Position numbers and translations under genes: made by a program
In this document: positions 9,725 to 18,664 of the stretch, piece by piece
How positions within the stretch are numbered: the first letter of the stretch is position 1
How the letters are laid out: each line of letters opens with the position of its first letter
Notes under the pieces: model-generated
The model's database searches: none
What the model was told of the DNA's origin: nothing
The model's input: only the letters and a program-made list of their open reading frames with translations
Source of the DNA: an uncultured Pseudoxanthomonas sp.
GTDB taxonomy: Bacteria > Pseudomonadota > Gammaproteobacteria > Xanthomonadales > Xanthomonadaceae
DNA: 33,573 bases
Direction of reading: 5' to 3'
Assembly (NCBI GenBank): GCA_946886405.1
Contig: CAMPIO010000033.1
Coordinates: forward strand, 1-33,573

Positions 9725-12316
9725 ATGTTGGAAGCCTATCGCCACCACGTAGCCGAGCGCGCAGCGCTGGGCATTCCGCCGCTGCCGCTGTCGCCCCAGC
9801 AGACGGCCGAGGTCATTGAACTGCTGAAGAACCCGCCGGCCGGCGAAGAAGCGTTCCTGGTCGAGCTGATCACGTACCGCGTGCCGGCCGGTGTGGACGA
9901 CGCCGCCAAGGTCAAGGCGTCCTACCTGGCCGCCGTCGCCTTCGGCACCGAGAAGACCCCGTTGATCTCGGCGCAGCGCGCCACCGAGCTGCTGGGCACC
10001 ATGCTGGGCGGTTACAACATCCATCCGCTGATCGAGCTGCTGGACAACGCCGAGCTGGGCGCCACCGCCGCCGAAGGCCTGAAGCACACGCTGCTGGTGT
10101 TCGACAGCTTCCACGACGTGCAGGAGAAGGCCGAGAAGGGCAATGCGCATGCGCAGGCCGTGCTGCAGAGCTGGGCCGACGCCGAGTGGTTCACCAGCAA
10201 GCCGGTAGTGCCGCAGAGCCTGACGGTCACCGTCTTCAAGGTGCCGGGCGAGACCAACACCGACGACCTGTCGCCGGCGCCCGATGCCACCACGCGTCCC
10301 GACATCCCGCTGCACGCGCTGGCGATGCTGAAGAACAAGCGTCCCGACGCGCCGTTCGTGCCGGAAGAAGACGGCAAGCGCGGCCCGATTCAGGAGATCC
10401 TGTCGCTGAAGGACAAGGGCCATCTCGTTGCTTATGTCGGCGACGTGGTCGGCACCGGTTCCTCGCGCAAGTCGGCGACCAACAGCGTGCTGTGGTTCAC
10501 CGGCGAGGACATCCCTTTCATCCCGAACAAGCGTTTCGGCGGTGTCTGCCTGGGCTCCAAGATCGCCCCGATCTTCTACAACACGATGGAAGACGCCGGC
10601 GCGCTGCCAATCGAGCTCGATGTGTCGCAGATGAACCACGGCGATGTGGTCGAGCTGCGTCCGTACGACGGCAAGGCGTTGAAGAACGGTGAAGTGATCG
10701 CCGAGTTCCAGGTGAAGTCCGATGTGCTGTTCGACGAAGTGCGTGCCGGTGGCCGCATCCCGCTGATCATCGGCCGCGGCCTGACCGCGAAGGCGCGTGA
10801 GGCGTTGAAGCTGCCGGCGGCGGACCTGTTCCGCCAGCCGCAGCCGCCGGCCGACAGCGGCAAGGGTTTCTCGCTGGCGCAGAAGATGGTCGGCCGCGCG
10901 TGCGGCCTGCCGGAAGGACAGGGCGTGCGCCCGGGCGCGTACTGCGAACCGAAGATGACCTCGGTGGGTTCGCAGGACACCACCGGTCCGATGACCCGCG
11001 ACGAGCTGAAGGACCTGGCCTGCCTGGGCTTCTCCGCCGACCTGGTGATGCAGTCGTTCTGCCACACCGCTGCCTATCCGAAGCCGGTCGACGTAAAGAC
11101 GCACCACACGCTGCCGGAGTTCATTTCCACCCGTGGCGGCATCTCGCTGCGTCCGGGCGATGGCGTCATCCACAGCTGGCTCAACCGCATGCTGATGCCC
11201 GACACGGTTGGCACCGGTGGCGATTCGCATACGCGCTTCCCGGTAGGCATCTCGTTCCCGGCCGGCTCGGGCCTGGTCGCGTTCGCCGCGGCCACCGGCG
11301 TGATGCCGCTGGATATGCCGGAATCGGTGCTGGTCCGCTTCAAGGGCGAAATGCAGCCCGGCGTCACCCTGCGTGACCTCGTCAACGCGATCCCGTACTA
11401 CGCCATCAAGTCGGGGCTGCTGACGGTCGCCAAGCAGGGCAAGAAGAACATCTTCTCCGGCCGCATCCTCGAGATCGAAGGCCTTCCGGACCTGAAGGTG
11501 GAGCAGGCGTTCGAACTGTCCGATGCGTCGGCCGAGCGTTCGGCCGCTGGCTGCACCGTGCGCCTGAACAAGGAGCCGATCATCGAGTACCTGACCAGCA
11601 ACATCACGCTGCTGAAGTGGATGATCGCCGAAGGCTATGCCGACGCCCGTTCGCTGGCCCGCCGCATCAAGAAGATGGAGGAATGGCTGGCCGACCCGCA
11701 GCTGCTGGAGCCGGATGCCGACGCCGAGTATGCCGCCGTCATCGAGATCGACCTGGCCGAGGTGCACGAGCCGCTGCTGGCCTGCCCGAACGATCCGGAC
11801 GACGTGAAGACGCTGTCCGATGTCGCCGGCACCCAGATCGATGAAGTCTTCATCGGCTCGTGCATGACCAACATCGGCCACTTCCGTGCGGCCGCCAAGC
11901 TGCTGGAAGGCAAGCGCGACATCCCGACCCGCCTGTGGGTCGCGCCGCCGACCAAGATGGACGCGTCCGAGCTGACCAAGGAAGGCCACTACGGCACCTT
12001 CGGCACCGCCGGCGCCCGCATGGAAATGCCGGGCTGCTCGCTGTGCATGGGCAACCAGGCGCAGGTGCGCGAGGGCGCGACGGTGTTCTCCACCTCGACC
12101 CGCAACTTCCCCAACCGCCTGGGACGCAACTCCAACGTGTTCCTGGGTTCGGCGGAACTGGCGGCGATCTGCTCGCGCCTGGGCAAGATTCCGTCCAAGG
12201 CCGAGTACATGGCCGACATCGGCGTGATCAACGAGAAGGGTGCGGAGATCTACCGGTACATGAACTTCGACCAGATCGAGGAGTACCAGGACGTTGCGAA
12301 GACCGTGGCCGCTTGA
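9725..12316 (+). CDS. acnB: aconitate hydratase B
   Basis: AcnB is the main TCA-cycle aconitase of most gammaproteobacteria (citrate to isocitrate) and also handles 2-methyl-cis-aconitate. The product is 863 residues, close to the 865 of E. coli. It starts with the alpha-helical HEAT-like domain ([16 protein letters not shown]), followed by the swivel domain (about 165-380), then the three cluster-binding domains. The [4Fe-4S] ligands are Cys713 in GSCMTN and Cys771/Cys774 in [12 protein letters not shown] lies six bases before the ATG. The upstream gap of 52 bp has no clear promoter, so transcription probably comes from within or ahead of the toxin-antitoxin pair. It is followed by a strong intrinsic terminator. 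The N-terminal domain is known in E. coli to control dimerisation in response to iron. Confidence 0.97.
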   Translation: MLEAYRHHVAERAALGIPPLPLSPQQTAEVIELLKNPPAGEEAFLVELITYRVPAGVDDAAKVKASYLAAVAFGTEKTPLISAQRATELLGTMLGGYNIHPLIELLDNAELGATAAEGLKHTLLVFDSFHDVQEKAEKGNAHAQAVLQSWADAEWFTSKPVVPQSLTVTVFKVPGETNTDDLSPAPDATTRPDIPLHALAMLKNKRPDAPFVPEEDGKRGPIQEILSLKDKGHLVAYVGDVVGTGSSRKSATNSVLWFTGEDIPFIPNKRFGGVCLGSKIAPIFYNTMEDAGALPIELDVSQMNHGDVVELRPYDGKALKNGEVIAEFQVKSDVLFDEVRAGGRIPLIIGRGLTAKAREALKLPAADLFRQPQPPADSGKGFSLAQKMVGRACGLPEGQGVRPGAYCEPKMTSVGSQDTTGPMTRDELKDLACLGFSADLVMQSFCHTAAYPKPVDVKTHHTLPEFISTRGGISLRPGDGVIHSWLNRMLMPDTVGTGGDSHTRFPVGISFPAGSGLVAFAAATGVMPLDMPESVLVRFKGEMQPGVTLRDLVNAIPYYAIKSGLLTVAKQGKKNIFSGRILEIEGLPDLKVEQAFELSDASAERSAAGCTVRLNKEPIIEYLTSNITLLKWMIAEGYADARSLARRIKKMEEWLADPQLLEPDADAEYAAVIEIDLAEVHEPLLACPNDPDDVKTLSDVAGTQIDEVFIGSCMTNIGHFRAAAKLLEGKRDIPTRLWVAPPTKMDASELTKEGHYGTFGTAGARMEMPGCSLCMGNQAQVREGATVFSTSTRNFPNRLGRNSNVFLGSAELAAICSRLGKIPSKAEYMADIGVINEKGAEIYRYMNFDQIEEYQDVAKTVAA

Positions 12317-12338
12317 TCCCGCGCGGCTCCAGGTAATC

Positions 12339-12371
12339 GAAGGCCCGGCCCAGCGCCGGGCCTTCTTTTTT
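12339..12371 (+). terminator. intrinsic terminator of acnB
   Basis: GAAGGCCCGGC and GCCGGGCCTTC form a perfect 11-bp stem with a 5-base loop, followed by TTTTTT, starting 22 bases after the acnB stop. It separates acnB from the following seven-gene operon. Confidence 0.95.
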
Positions 12372-12465
12372 GGGCACTGCCGTCCGGTTGATGTCACATA
12401 TAGCGTTATTCGCGGAAACAAGACACGTGCGGCAGCCGGCTGCACCACGCGAAAGGGGAGTCGAG

Positions 12466-13494
12466 TTGGCGCAGGCACGCATTCCGGGCATCCACGTGGC
12501 GGGCGTCAGCACCTGCGTGCCTCCACGCCGGATCGACAACCTTGCCGAGGGGGAGCGCTACGGCGCCGACGAGGTGCGCAAGGTGGTGTCCATGGCCGGC
12601 GTGCGCCAGCGCCATGTGGTGGACGAGGGTACGACCTCGGCCGACCTCTGCCGCGAGGCGGCGGAACGGCTGCTGGAGCGGCTGGGATGGGAGCGCGAGA
12701 CCATCACCGGGCTCGTGTTCGTCACCCAGTCGCCGGACTACTTCCTGCCCTCGACCGCCTGTGTCCTGCACGCATGGCTCGGGTTGCCTGATACCTGTGC
12801 CGCGTTCGACCTCGGGCTGGGCTGCTCGGGTTACCCCTACGGACTGTACGTGGCCGCGAGCATGCTGAAGGCGGGTGGCCACCAGCGCATCCTGATGCTG
12901 CATGGCGAGACGCCGAGCCGTTTCACCGACCCCGACGACCATGCCACCACGCTGCTGTTCGGCGACGCCGGTTCTGCCACGGCGCTGGAAGCGGGCGATG
13001 ACGAAGCCGCGTTCTGCCTGCACACCGACGGCAGCGGCCGTGAAGGGCTGATCATCCGTGGAGGTGCGTTCCGTGACCGCCATCCGGCAGACCCCCGTCA
13101 TCTGGCGCTGGAAATGGACGGCGCCGCCATTTTCAACTTCACCATCAAGCGAGTGCCGCCGCTGGTGGCGGACACGCTGGTGCTGGCGGGAAAGGCCGTG
13201 GACGACGTGGACCAGTACGTCTTCCACCAGTCCAACCGTTTCATCATGAAGCACCTGGCGAAGAAGTGCGGCCTCCCCGAGGCCCGCGTGCCCATGACGA
13301 TCGAAGACACCGCCAACTGCGGTGGGCCGTCGGTGGCGGTCACGCTGACCCGCATGCTGGATGCCACCCGCGACAACACCGTCATGCTGCTGGGCTACGG
13401 CGTGGGGCTGTCGTGGGCATCGGCCTTGCTGCCGATCCGCGCTGGCACCCCGTTGCTGCATGGGGTGCTGGGTGAGGCGGGGCTCGCTGCATGA
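12466..13494 (+). CDS. ketosynthase III (FabH-like), first gene of the amidotransferase/carrier-protein cluster
   Basis: This is a 3-oxoacyl-ACP synthase III-type condensing enzyme, 342 residues. It would join an acyl-CoA or acyl-ACP starter to malonyl-ACP. The catalytic triad is intact: Cys120 in GCSGYPYGL, His254 in FHQSNRF and Asn284 in NCGGPS, spaced almost as in E. coli FabH. The TTG at 12466 is chosen because AAAGGGGAG ends five bases upstream. An ATG at 12391 would add 25 residues unlike the family and lacks a site. Its four-base overlap with the next carrier-protein gene and the lack of other fatty-acid genes argue against it being the housekeeping fabH. FabH-like enzymes paired with a dedicated carrier protein occur in glycan acyl-decoration and secondary-metabolite loci. 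Enzyme class is certain; substrate is unknown. Confidence 0.9.
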   Translation: MAQARIPGIHVAGVSTCVPPRRIDNLAEGERYGADEVRKVVSMAGVRQRHVVDEGTTSADLCREAAERLLERLGWERETITGLVFVTQSPDYFLPSTACVLHAWLGLPDTCAAFDLGLGCSGYPYGLYVAASMLKAGGHQRILMLHGETPSRFTDPDDHATTLLFGDAGSATALEAGDDEAAFCLHTDGSGREGLIIRGGAFRDRHPADPRHLALEMDGAAIFNFTIKRVPPLVADTLVLAGKAVDDVDQYVFHQSNRFIMKHLAKKCGLPEARVPMTIEDTANCGGPSVAVTLTRMLDATRDNTVMLLGYGVGLSWASALLPIRAGTPLLHGVLGEAGLAA

Positions 13495-13742
13495 GCGCAC
13501 CCCGGATGAGCGAACAGGAGGTGCTCGCCATGATGGCCGAGGCCTTCTCCGAGACCTCGCCGCTGACGCCTTCCATGCGGCGCGACGACATCGATGGCTG
13601 GGATTCGATGGGGGCGTTGATGCTGATGGCGGAGCTGGACGAACGCTTCGGCCTGCAACTGGATGCCGAGGAATCCCGGGGCATGCACGGGGTATCCGAC
13701 CTGTTCGCCTACCTGCGCCGCCACGGAGTGATGGATGAGTGA
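13491..13742 (+). CDS. acyl carrier protein 1 of the cluster
   Basis: This is an 83-residue carrier protein. The phosphopantetheine attachment site is Ser39 in GWDSMGALML, where DS follows a Trp rather than the usual LDSL. Helices before and after fit the four-helix ACP fold, and the C-terminal half has the expected acidic helix (LDAEESRGMHGVSDLFAYL). It overlaps the ketosynthase stop by four bases (ATGA) and the next gene by eight bases, so it is translationally coupled on both sides. It probably carries the substrate or product of the ketosynthase. It differs clearly from the second carrier protein of this operon, so the two are likely served by different enzymes. Confidence 0.88.
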   Translation: MSAPRMSEQEVLAMMAEAFSETSPLTPSMRRDDIDGWDSMGALMLMAELDERFGLQLDAEESRGMHGVSDLFAYLRRHGVMDE

Positions 13743-14880
13743 GGGCAGGCCGACCCGCCCCGCGCTGCCGCCGCTGGCGACCACCACGCGCATGTTCGCG
13801 CGCAGCCTGGGTTGGTCGCCCGAACAGCTGACCGCCGCGTTCCGGCCCGCCACGCTCGACGATCTTCCGGCGCTGCTGGCGTTCCGGCAGCGCAAGGGGT
13901 GGGACGACGCCGCCTACCTGCGCTGGCGTTACGGACTGGAGACGGCGGGCGAGGCCTGGCAGGGACAGTTGTGGCTGTTGCGCAACGAAGCGCAGGTGCT
14001 GGCCGTGATCGGCCGCGAAGCCCAGCAGGTCCGCTACGACGGCCATACCTTCGATGGCCAGCTGTTGATGGATATCCAGCTGTTGCCCGAACTGGAAGGC
14101 GGCGGCGGAGGTGTATGGCTCAACCAGACGATGATGGCGCGCGCGGACGTGACGCTGGCCGTCGGCGCCAACGAGCATTCGATCGGGCTGGTGAAGCGCA
14201 TGTTCTCGCCGCTGCCGCAACGCAGCTACCGCGTGCTGCCGCTGGACAGCGCCGAGATGCTGCGGCAACGCGGACTGGGCGAGTTCGCCGTGCGCGTCGG
14301 CGCACCGCTGCTCGACGCCGGCTGGTCGCTGGTGCATCGCGCAGCGCAGCGCAGGCGGCGTGCCGGCATCGACGTCACCGAAGTAGCGCACGTGTCCGCG
14401 CAGGATGTCGACGCGCTTCACGCAGGACTGCCGCCGCACGTGGCGTGCGTGCTGCCATCGCCGGAACACCTGCAGTGGCGCCTGTTCGACAACCCGCGCG
14501 CACGCTACCGCCTGCTCGTCGCACACCATCGCGGCGTCTGCGTCGGCTACATGGCGGTGCGGAACGTCGCGACGGATGGGACGGGCAAGGCGGGACTGCA
14601 CATCCTCGATTGGAAAGTCGCTTCCACCGCCGCCGATGCCACGCGGGTGGCACTGCTGCAGGCGGCCGTCGCGCGTGCGCGCGCCGATCGCTGCAGCCGG
14701 GTCTTCACCACCGTGCTGGACGAACACGCCGCACCGGTGTTGACGCGCCTCGGCTTTCTGACCCGGGCGTCGCCCTCGCTGGTGGCGGGCGTGCATTCGG
14801 CGTCCGCGCTGCCCGGGAACGGTGCGCAAGGGCGCTGGCAGATCACCGACCTGAGTTTCGACAGTGATGGCATCTACTGA
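13735..14880 (+). CDS. GNAT-like acyltransferase with two similar halves
   Basis: This 381-residue protein has two copies of a GNAT-like domain. Half 1 contains YLRWRY (61-66) and then the strand-rich part to about residue 170. Half 2 contains HLQWRLFDNP (245-254), the strand YRLLVAHHRGVCVGYMAV, and a C-terminal helix-strand pair ending near VLTRLGFLTRA. The WR(Y/L) motif followed by a strand appears in large GNAT proteins of polysaccharide and specialised loci. It may transfer the acyl group from a carrier protein to an amine. No clear acetyl-CoA pyrophosphate loop (R/QxxGxG/A) is visible in either half, so acyl-ACP may be the donor, or one half may be inactive. It overlaps the carrier-protein gene by eight bases and is followed 33 bp later by asnB. 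Fold is likely; function is inferred. Confidence 0.7.
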   Translation: MSEGRPTRPALPPLATTTRMFARSLGWSPEQLTAAFRPATLDDLPALLAFRQRKGWDDAAYLRWRYGLETAGEAWQGQLWLLRNEAQVLAVIGREAQQVRYDGHTFDGQLLMDIQLLPELEGGGGGVWLNQTMMARADVTLAVGANEHSIGLVKRMFSPLPQRSYRVLPLDSAEMLRQRGLGEFAVRVGAPLLDAGWSLVHRAAQRRRRAGIDVTEVAHVSAQDVDALHAGLPPHVACVLPSPEHLQWRLFDNPRARYRLLVAHHRGVCVGYMAVRNVATDGTGKAGLHILDWKVASTAADATRVALLQAAVARARADRCSRVFTTVLDEHAAPVLTRLGFLTRASPSLVAGVHSASALPGNGAQGRWQITDLSFDSDGIY

Positions 14881-14913
14881 CGATCGCCGCCGCGCGGCGC
14901 TGGAGCATCCTGC

Positions 14914-16854
14914 ATGTGCGGGCTAGCAGGCGTGGCCTTGCCTGCGGGGTCGCCTTCGCCGCCGGCCGCGATGCTCGAGGCGATGATCGGCACGCTGCAT
15001 CACCGTGGCCCGGATGGCAGCCGGGTACGCGTCGACGGCAGCGTGGGGCTGGCGCACGCCCGCTTGTCGATCATCGACCTGGAAGGCGGCTGGCAGCCGA
15101 TGACCGATGCCGACGACAGCCTGCACCTGGTCTTCAATGGCGAGATCTTCAACCATGTCGAACTGCGCGCGGCACTGCAGCGGCAGGGGCACGTGTTTGC
15201 GACCCGCTCCGACACCGAAGTCATCCTGCACCTGTACGCGCGCTACGGTGATGACTTCGTCGATCATCTGAACGGCCAGTTCGCCATCGCGCTGCATGAT
15301 GTACGACGTCAGCGACTGGTCATGGCGCGCGACCGCATCGGCATCAGGCCGCTGTATTACCACTGCGATGGCCGGCGTCTCGCGTTCGCATCGGAGATCA
15401 AGGCGTTGCAGGCCGCGGGACTTCCGATGGCACTGGATCCGGCAGCGCTGGGCGACGTATTCGGATTCTGGTGCCCGCTCGGTGATCGGACGACCTTCGA
15501 AGGCATCCGGCAGTTGCCGCCCGGTCATCGGATGGTGGTGGATCTGCGTAGCGAACGCCTGGCGCCGCGGGTCGCATCGTACTGGTCGTGGCAACCGCAG
15601 GCGAAGGCCTTCGGCGCCTTCGACGAGGATGCATGCGCCGAGGAGTTGCATGCCCTGCTGGTGGATGCGGTGCGGCTGCAACTGCGCTCGGATGTTCCCG
15701 TCGGGGCCTACCTCAGCGGGGGGCTCGACTCGTCTGCGATCGCCACGCTCGCCCTGCGCCATGCCGATGCCGACCTGCGCACGTTCTCGCTGGCGTTCGA
15801 GGACGCGGAGTTCGACGAGCGCCCGTTCCAGCGCCTGATGGCGCAGGCGCTGGGCACGCGGCACAGCGAGGTCACCGTAAGCCAGGGCGACATCGCCACG
15901 GCATTCCGCGAGGCGGTGTGGCATGCGGAGATGCCGCTGGTACGCACGGCGCCCGTGCCGATGCTGTTGCTGGCAGGGCATGTCCGCGACAACGGCTACA
16001 AGGTGGTACTGACGGGCGAGGGCGCGGACGAGGTATTCGCGGGCTACGACCTGTTCAAGGAGGCGCAGGCACGGCGGTTCATGGCGCGTGGTGCAGGCAG
16101 CCGCTGGCGCGGTCGCATTCTCGAGCGACTGTATCCCTACCTCGCGCATTCGCCGGCACGTTCTCCCGGGTTCGCGGCGCATTTCTTCGCGGAGGGTGGC
16201 GATCCCGCATCGCCCGGGTTCGCCCATGCCGCGCGCTTGCGCAGCACGCGGCGCGTGTTGCGTTTCCTGCATCCCGAGGTGCGGGCTCAGATCGAATCGG
16301 TCGATCCACTCGCATCACTGGCGGCACAGCTGTCGCCCATGGACGATTGGGCAGGACTGGAGCGTGACCAGTACGTGGAAGCCAGTACGCTGCTGCCGGG
16401 CTATCTGCTGGCCGCCCAAGGCGATCGGATGGCCATGGCGCGCTCCATCGAAGGGCGGTATCCGTTTCTCGATCATCGCGTGATCGAGTTCGCCAACCGG
16501 TTGCCACCGACGTTCAAGCTGCGCGGCCTGCGCGAGAAGCGCATCCTGAAGCACGCGATGCGAACCGAGTTGCCAGCCGCCATCACGCAACGGCACAAGC
16601 AGCCGTATCGCGCGCCCGACAGCCATTGTTTCTTCGCCAACGGACATCTTCGCTCGTGGGTGGCCGACATGCTGGCGCCGGACCGTCTGGCCGCGAGCGG
16701 TTTGTTCGACGTGCGCGCGATCGGGCACCTGGTGGAGAAGTGCAGGACAGGCCGTGCGATCGGCTACCCCGACAACATGGCGTTCGTGGGTGTGCTGTCG
16801 CTGCTGGTGTTGCAGGAACGATTCCTGCAGACACCGGTGGGACACGCGGCATGA
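14914..16854 (+). CDS. glutamine-dependent amidotransferase, asparagine synthetase B family
   Basis: This is a 646-residue AsnB-family enzyme. Residue 2 is the glutaminase nucleophile Cys (MCGLAG). The Ntn domain keeps FNGEIFNH and SDTEVIL for glutamine binding, so ammonia release from glutamine should work. The synthetase domain has the ATP-pyrophosphatase loop SGGLDSS (268-274) and the later motif LTGEGADEVFAGYD. It is about 90 residues longer than E. coli AsnB, nearer to the amidotransferases found in exosortase-associated and other specialised loci. Start: GGAG lies eight bases before ATG 14914. Its stop overlaps the ligase start by four bases. It sits between a GNAT-like gene and an acyl ligase/carrier-protein pair, so the acceptor is probably a carboxyl group of an acyl chain or sugar rather than free aspartate. 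A plain asparagine synthetase cannot be excluded. Confidence 0.88.
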   Translation: MCGLAGVALPAGSPSPPAAMLEAMIGTLHHRGPDGSRVRVDGSVGLAHARLSIIDLEGGWQPMTDADDSLHLVFNGEIFNHVELRAALQRQGHVFATRSDTEVILHLYARYGDDFVDHLNGQFAIALHDVRRQRLVMARDRIGIRPLYYHCDGRRLAFASEIKALQAAGLPMALDPAALGDVFGFWCPLGDRTTFEGIRQLPPGHRMVVDLRSERLAPRVASYWSWQPQAKAFGAFDEDACAEELHALLVDAVRLQLRSDVPVGAYLSGGLDSSAIATLALRHADADLRTFSLAFEDAEFDERPFQRLMAQALGTRHSEVTVSQGDIATAFREAVWHAEMPLVRTAPVPMLLLAGHVRDNGYKVVLTGEGADEVFAGYDLFKEAQARRFMARGAGSRWRGRILERLYPYLAHSPARSPGFAAHFFAEGGDPASPGFAHAARLRSTRRVLRFLHPEVRAQIESVDPLASLAAQLSPMDDWAGLERDQYVEASTLLPGYLLAAQGDRMAMARSIEGRYPFLDHRVIEFANRLPPTFKLRGLREKRILKHAMRTELPAAITQRHKQPYRAPDSHCFFANGHLRSWVADMLAPDRLAASGLFDVRAIGHLVEKCRTGRAIGYPDNMAFVGVLSLLVLQERFLQTPVGHAA

Positions 16855-18377
16855 CGCTGCTGCATGCGACGTTCGCCGAGACGGTGCGGCGTACACCGGA
16901 TCGCCTGGCGCTGGTGTGCGGTGATCGCCGACTGGACTATGCGGGACTCGACGCGCTGAGCCGGCGCGTCGCGGTCCGCTTGCGTCATCTGGGCGTCAAC
17001 CCGGGCGATCGGGTGGGGCTGCTGCTCGACAACAGTGTGGAGATGGTGGCGGCCCTCTGGGCGGTGCTGCGCATGGGCGCCGTCTGCATGCCGTTCAATC
17101 CGCAGACCAAGGCCGACAAGCTGGCGGGCATGATGGCCAGTACGCGCGCCACGCTGCTGGTTACCCAACCCTCGCTGGCCTCGGCGTGGCGAGCAGCGCG
17201 TGCCGGTTGCGCTGATGCGTGGCAGGTGTTGACCAGCGATGCGGGTTGGCAAGGGGAGACAGGCGAGCACGCGTGGCCGGCAAGCGACACCGTCGATGAT
17301 GACATGCCCGATGCCGAACCCGGCGACGATGCGCTTGCCTTCATCCTCCACACGTCCGGCACCACCGGAACGCCGAAAGGCGTGATGCTGACCCATCGCA
17401 ACCTGTCCACGGCCATGCACGCCGTGGCCTCGTACCTGGCGCTGCGCGAGGACGACGTGATCTTCAGCGCGCTGCCGTTGAGCTTCAGCTACGGACTGGG
17501 CCAGTGCTTGCTGGCGTCCCGCGCCGGCGCCACGCTGGTGCTGGATCGGTCGTTCGCGTTTCCCGCCAAGTCGCTGGAGATCCTCGCGCGCGAGCGGGCG
17601 ACGGTGTTTCCTGCGGTCCCCACCATGTACGCGATGCTCGCGGGCATGGACGACCTCTCCCCTTGGGACCTGTCTTCGCTGCGCTTGCTGACCAGTGCGT
17701 CCGCCCCGATGTCGCCGGCGTTGCAGCAGCGGATAGGCGCACGCATTCCCGGCGCGGACCTGGTGGTCATGTACGGGCAGACCGAATGCACCCGCATCAG
17801 CTACCTGCCGGTCGCCGAGCGCGAGCGTCGCCCCGACAGCATCGGGCGCGGCATGGCCGGGCAGGCGTGCTGGCTGATCGATGACGATGGCCAGCGTGTG
17901 TCGTGGGGCGGCACCGGTGAACTGGTCGTGCAGGGTGAACACGTGATGCAGGGCTACTGGGAAGCCCCGGCGCTGACGACCGAAAAATTCGTCGAGGGCG
18001 ATGGAAGGGATGGGCGTGCATTTTGCACGGGCGACGTGTTCCGCAGTGACGAGGACGGTTGGCTCTACTTCGTGGCGCGCAAGGACGACATCATCAAGAC
18101 GCGTGGCGAGAAGGTCAGCCCCGTCGAAGTGGAGGCGGCCATCGCGCGCTTGCCGGCCGTCCGCGAATGCCTTGTATCCGGTGTGCCCGACGACCTGCTG
18201 GGCCAGGCCGTGAAAGCCTGGATCGTGTTGCAGCCGGGCGCGACGCTGTCGGAACGCGACGTCATCCGGCATTGCCTCGCCCATCTCGAAAACCACATGG
18301 CGCCGCGCCATGTGGCCTTCATCGACGACTTGCCACGTACTGACAATGGCAAACCTACCCGCAAAGGACTTCCCTGA
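16851..18377 (+). CDS. AMP-forming acyl ligase (acyl-CoA/acyl-ACP synthetase type)
   Basis: This is a 508-residue member of the ANL adenylating superfamily. Motifs in order: HTSGTTGTPKG (167-177), the YGQTE adenine-binding motif, GELVVQGEHVMQGYW, the hinge region RKDDIIKTRGEKVSP, and the catalytic Lys501 in NGKPTRKG close to the C-terminus. It should activate a carboxylic acid as its adenylate and load it on CoA or on the carrier protein encoded immediately downstream. The ATG at 16851 overlaps the asnB stop (ATGA), and its own TGA shares bases with the ATG of the carrier protein, so the three are translationally linked. In length and neighbours it resembles the acyl-CoA ligases of exosortase-A-associated loci, although no exosortase gene is visible here. 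Enzyme class is certain; the acid is unknown. Confidence 0.9.
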   Translation: MTLLHATFAETVRRTPDRLALVCGDRRLDYAGLDALSRRVAVRLRHLGVNPGDRVGLLLDNSVEMVAALWAVLRMGAVCMPFNPQTKADKLAGMMASTRATLLVTQPSLASAWRAARAGCADAWQVLTSDAGWQGETGEHAWPASDTVDDDMPDAEPGDDALAFILHTSGTTGTPKGVMLTHRNLSTAMHAVASYLALREDDVIFSALPLSFSYGLGQCLLASRAGATLVLDRSFAFPAKSLEILARERATVFPAVPTMYAMLAGMDDLSPWDLSSLRLLTSASAPMSPALQQRIGARIPGADLVVMYGQTECTRISYLPVAERERRPDSIGRGMAGQACWLIDDDGQRVSWGGTGELVVQGEHVMQGYWEAPALTTEKFVEGDGRDGRAFCTGDVFRSDEDGWLYFVARKDDIIKTRGEKVSPVEVEAAIARLPAVRECLVSGVPDDLLGQAVKAWIVLQPGATLSERDVIRHCLAHLENHMAPRHVAFIDDLPRTDNGKPTRKGLP

Positions 18378-18664
18378 TGGCGACTGCCGCCGCTACACCC
18401 GCTTCCGCCCACGATGCCGCGACGATCAAGGCGACGGTGCGTCGCTACATCGACGACTACTTCCTGATGGGGGCGGACGGAAGCTACGCGGACGAGGCCT
18501 CGTTCATGGATGCCCAGATGCTGGACTCCACCGGCTTCCTGGAACTGGTGCAGTTCATCGAAGAAACCTACGCCATCAAAGTGGAGGATGCGGAGATGAT
18601 GCCGGAGAACCTCGACTCGCTGGAGGCCGTCGCGGCCTACGTGCTGCGCAAGGCCGCCGCATGA
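18377..18664 (+). CDS. acyl carrier protein 2 of the cluster
   Basis: This is a 95-residue carrier protein with phosphopantetheine site Ser51 in MLDSTGFLELVQFIE, followed by the typical acidic second helix and a third helix (NLDSLEAVAAYVLRKA). A longer N-terminal extension (residues 1-14, Ala-rich) precedes helix 1. It is not a close copy of carrier protein 1: the site is LDSTG rather than WDSMG. It overlaps the upstream ligase stop by one base and the downstream NadE-like gene by four. The likely role is to carry the acyl group activated by the ligase while it is amidated or transferred. Confidence 0.9.
   Translation: MATAAATPASAHDAATIKATVRRYIDDYFLMGADGSYADEASFMDAQMLDSTGFLELVQFIEETYAIKVEDAEMMPENLDSLEAVAAYVLRKAAA

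Noticed and set aside
12466..13494. Ketosynthase III as the housekeeping fabH
   Set aside because: It is not with fabD, fabG or acpP and is coupled to a dedicated ACP and amidotransferase genes.
12406..14829. Long minus-strand frame across the ketosynthase and GNAT-like genes
   Set aside because: No recognisable domain; the plus strand holds overlapping real genes with active-site motifs.
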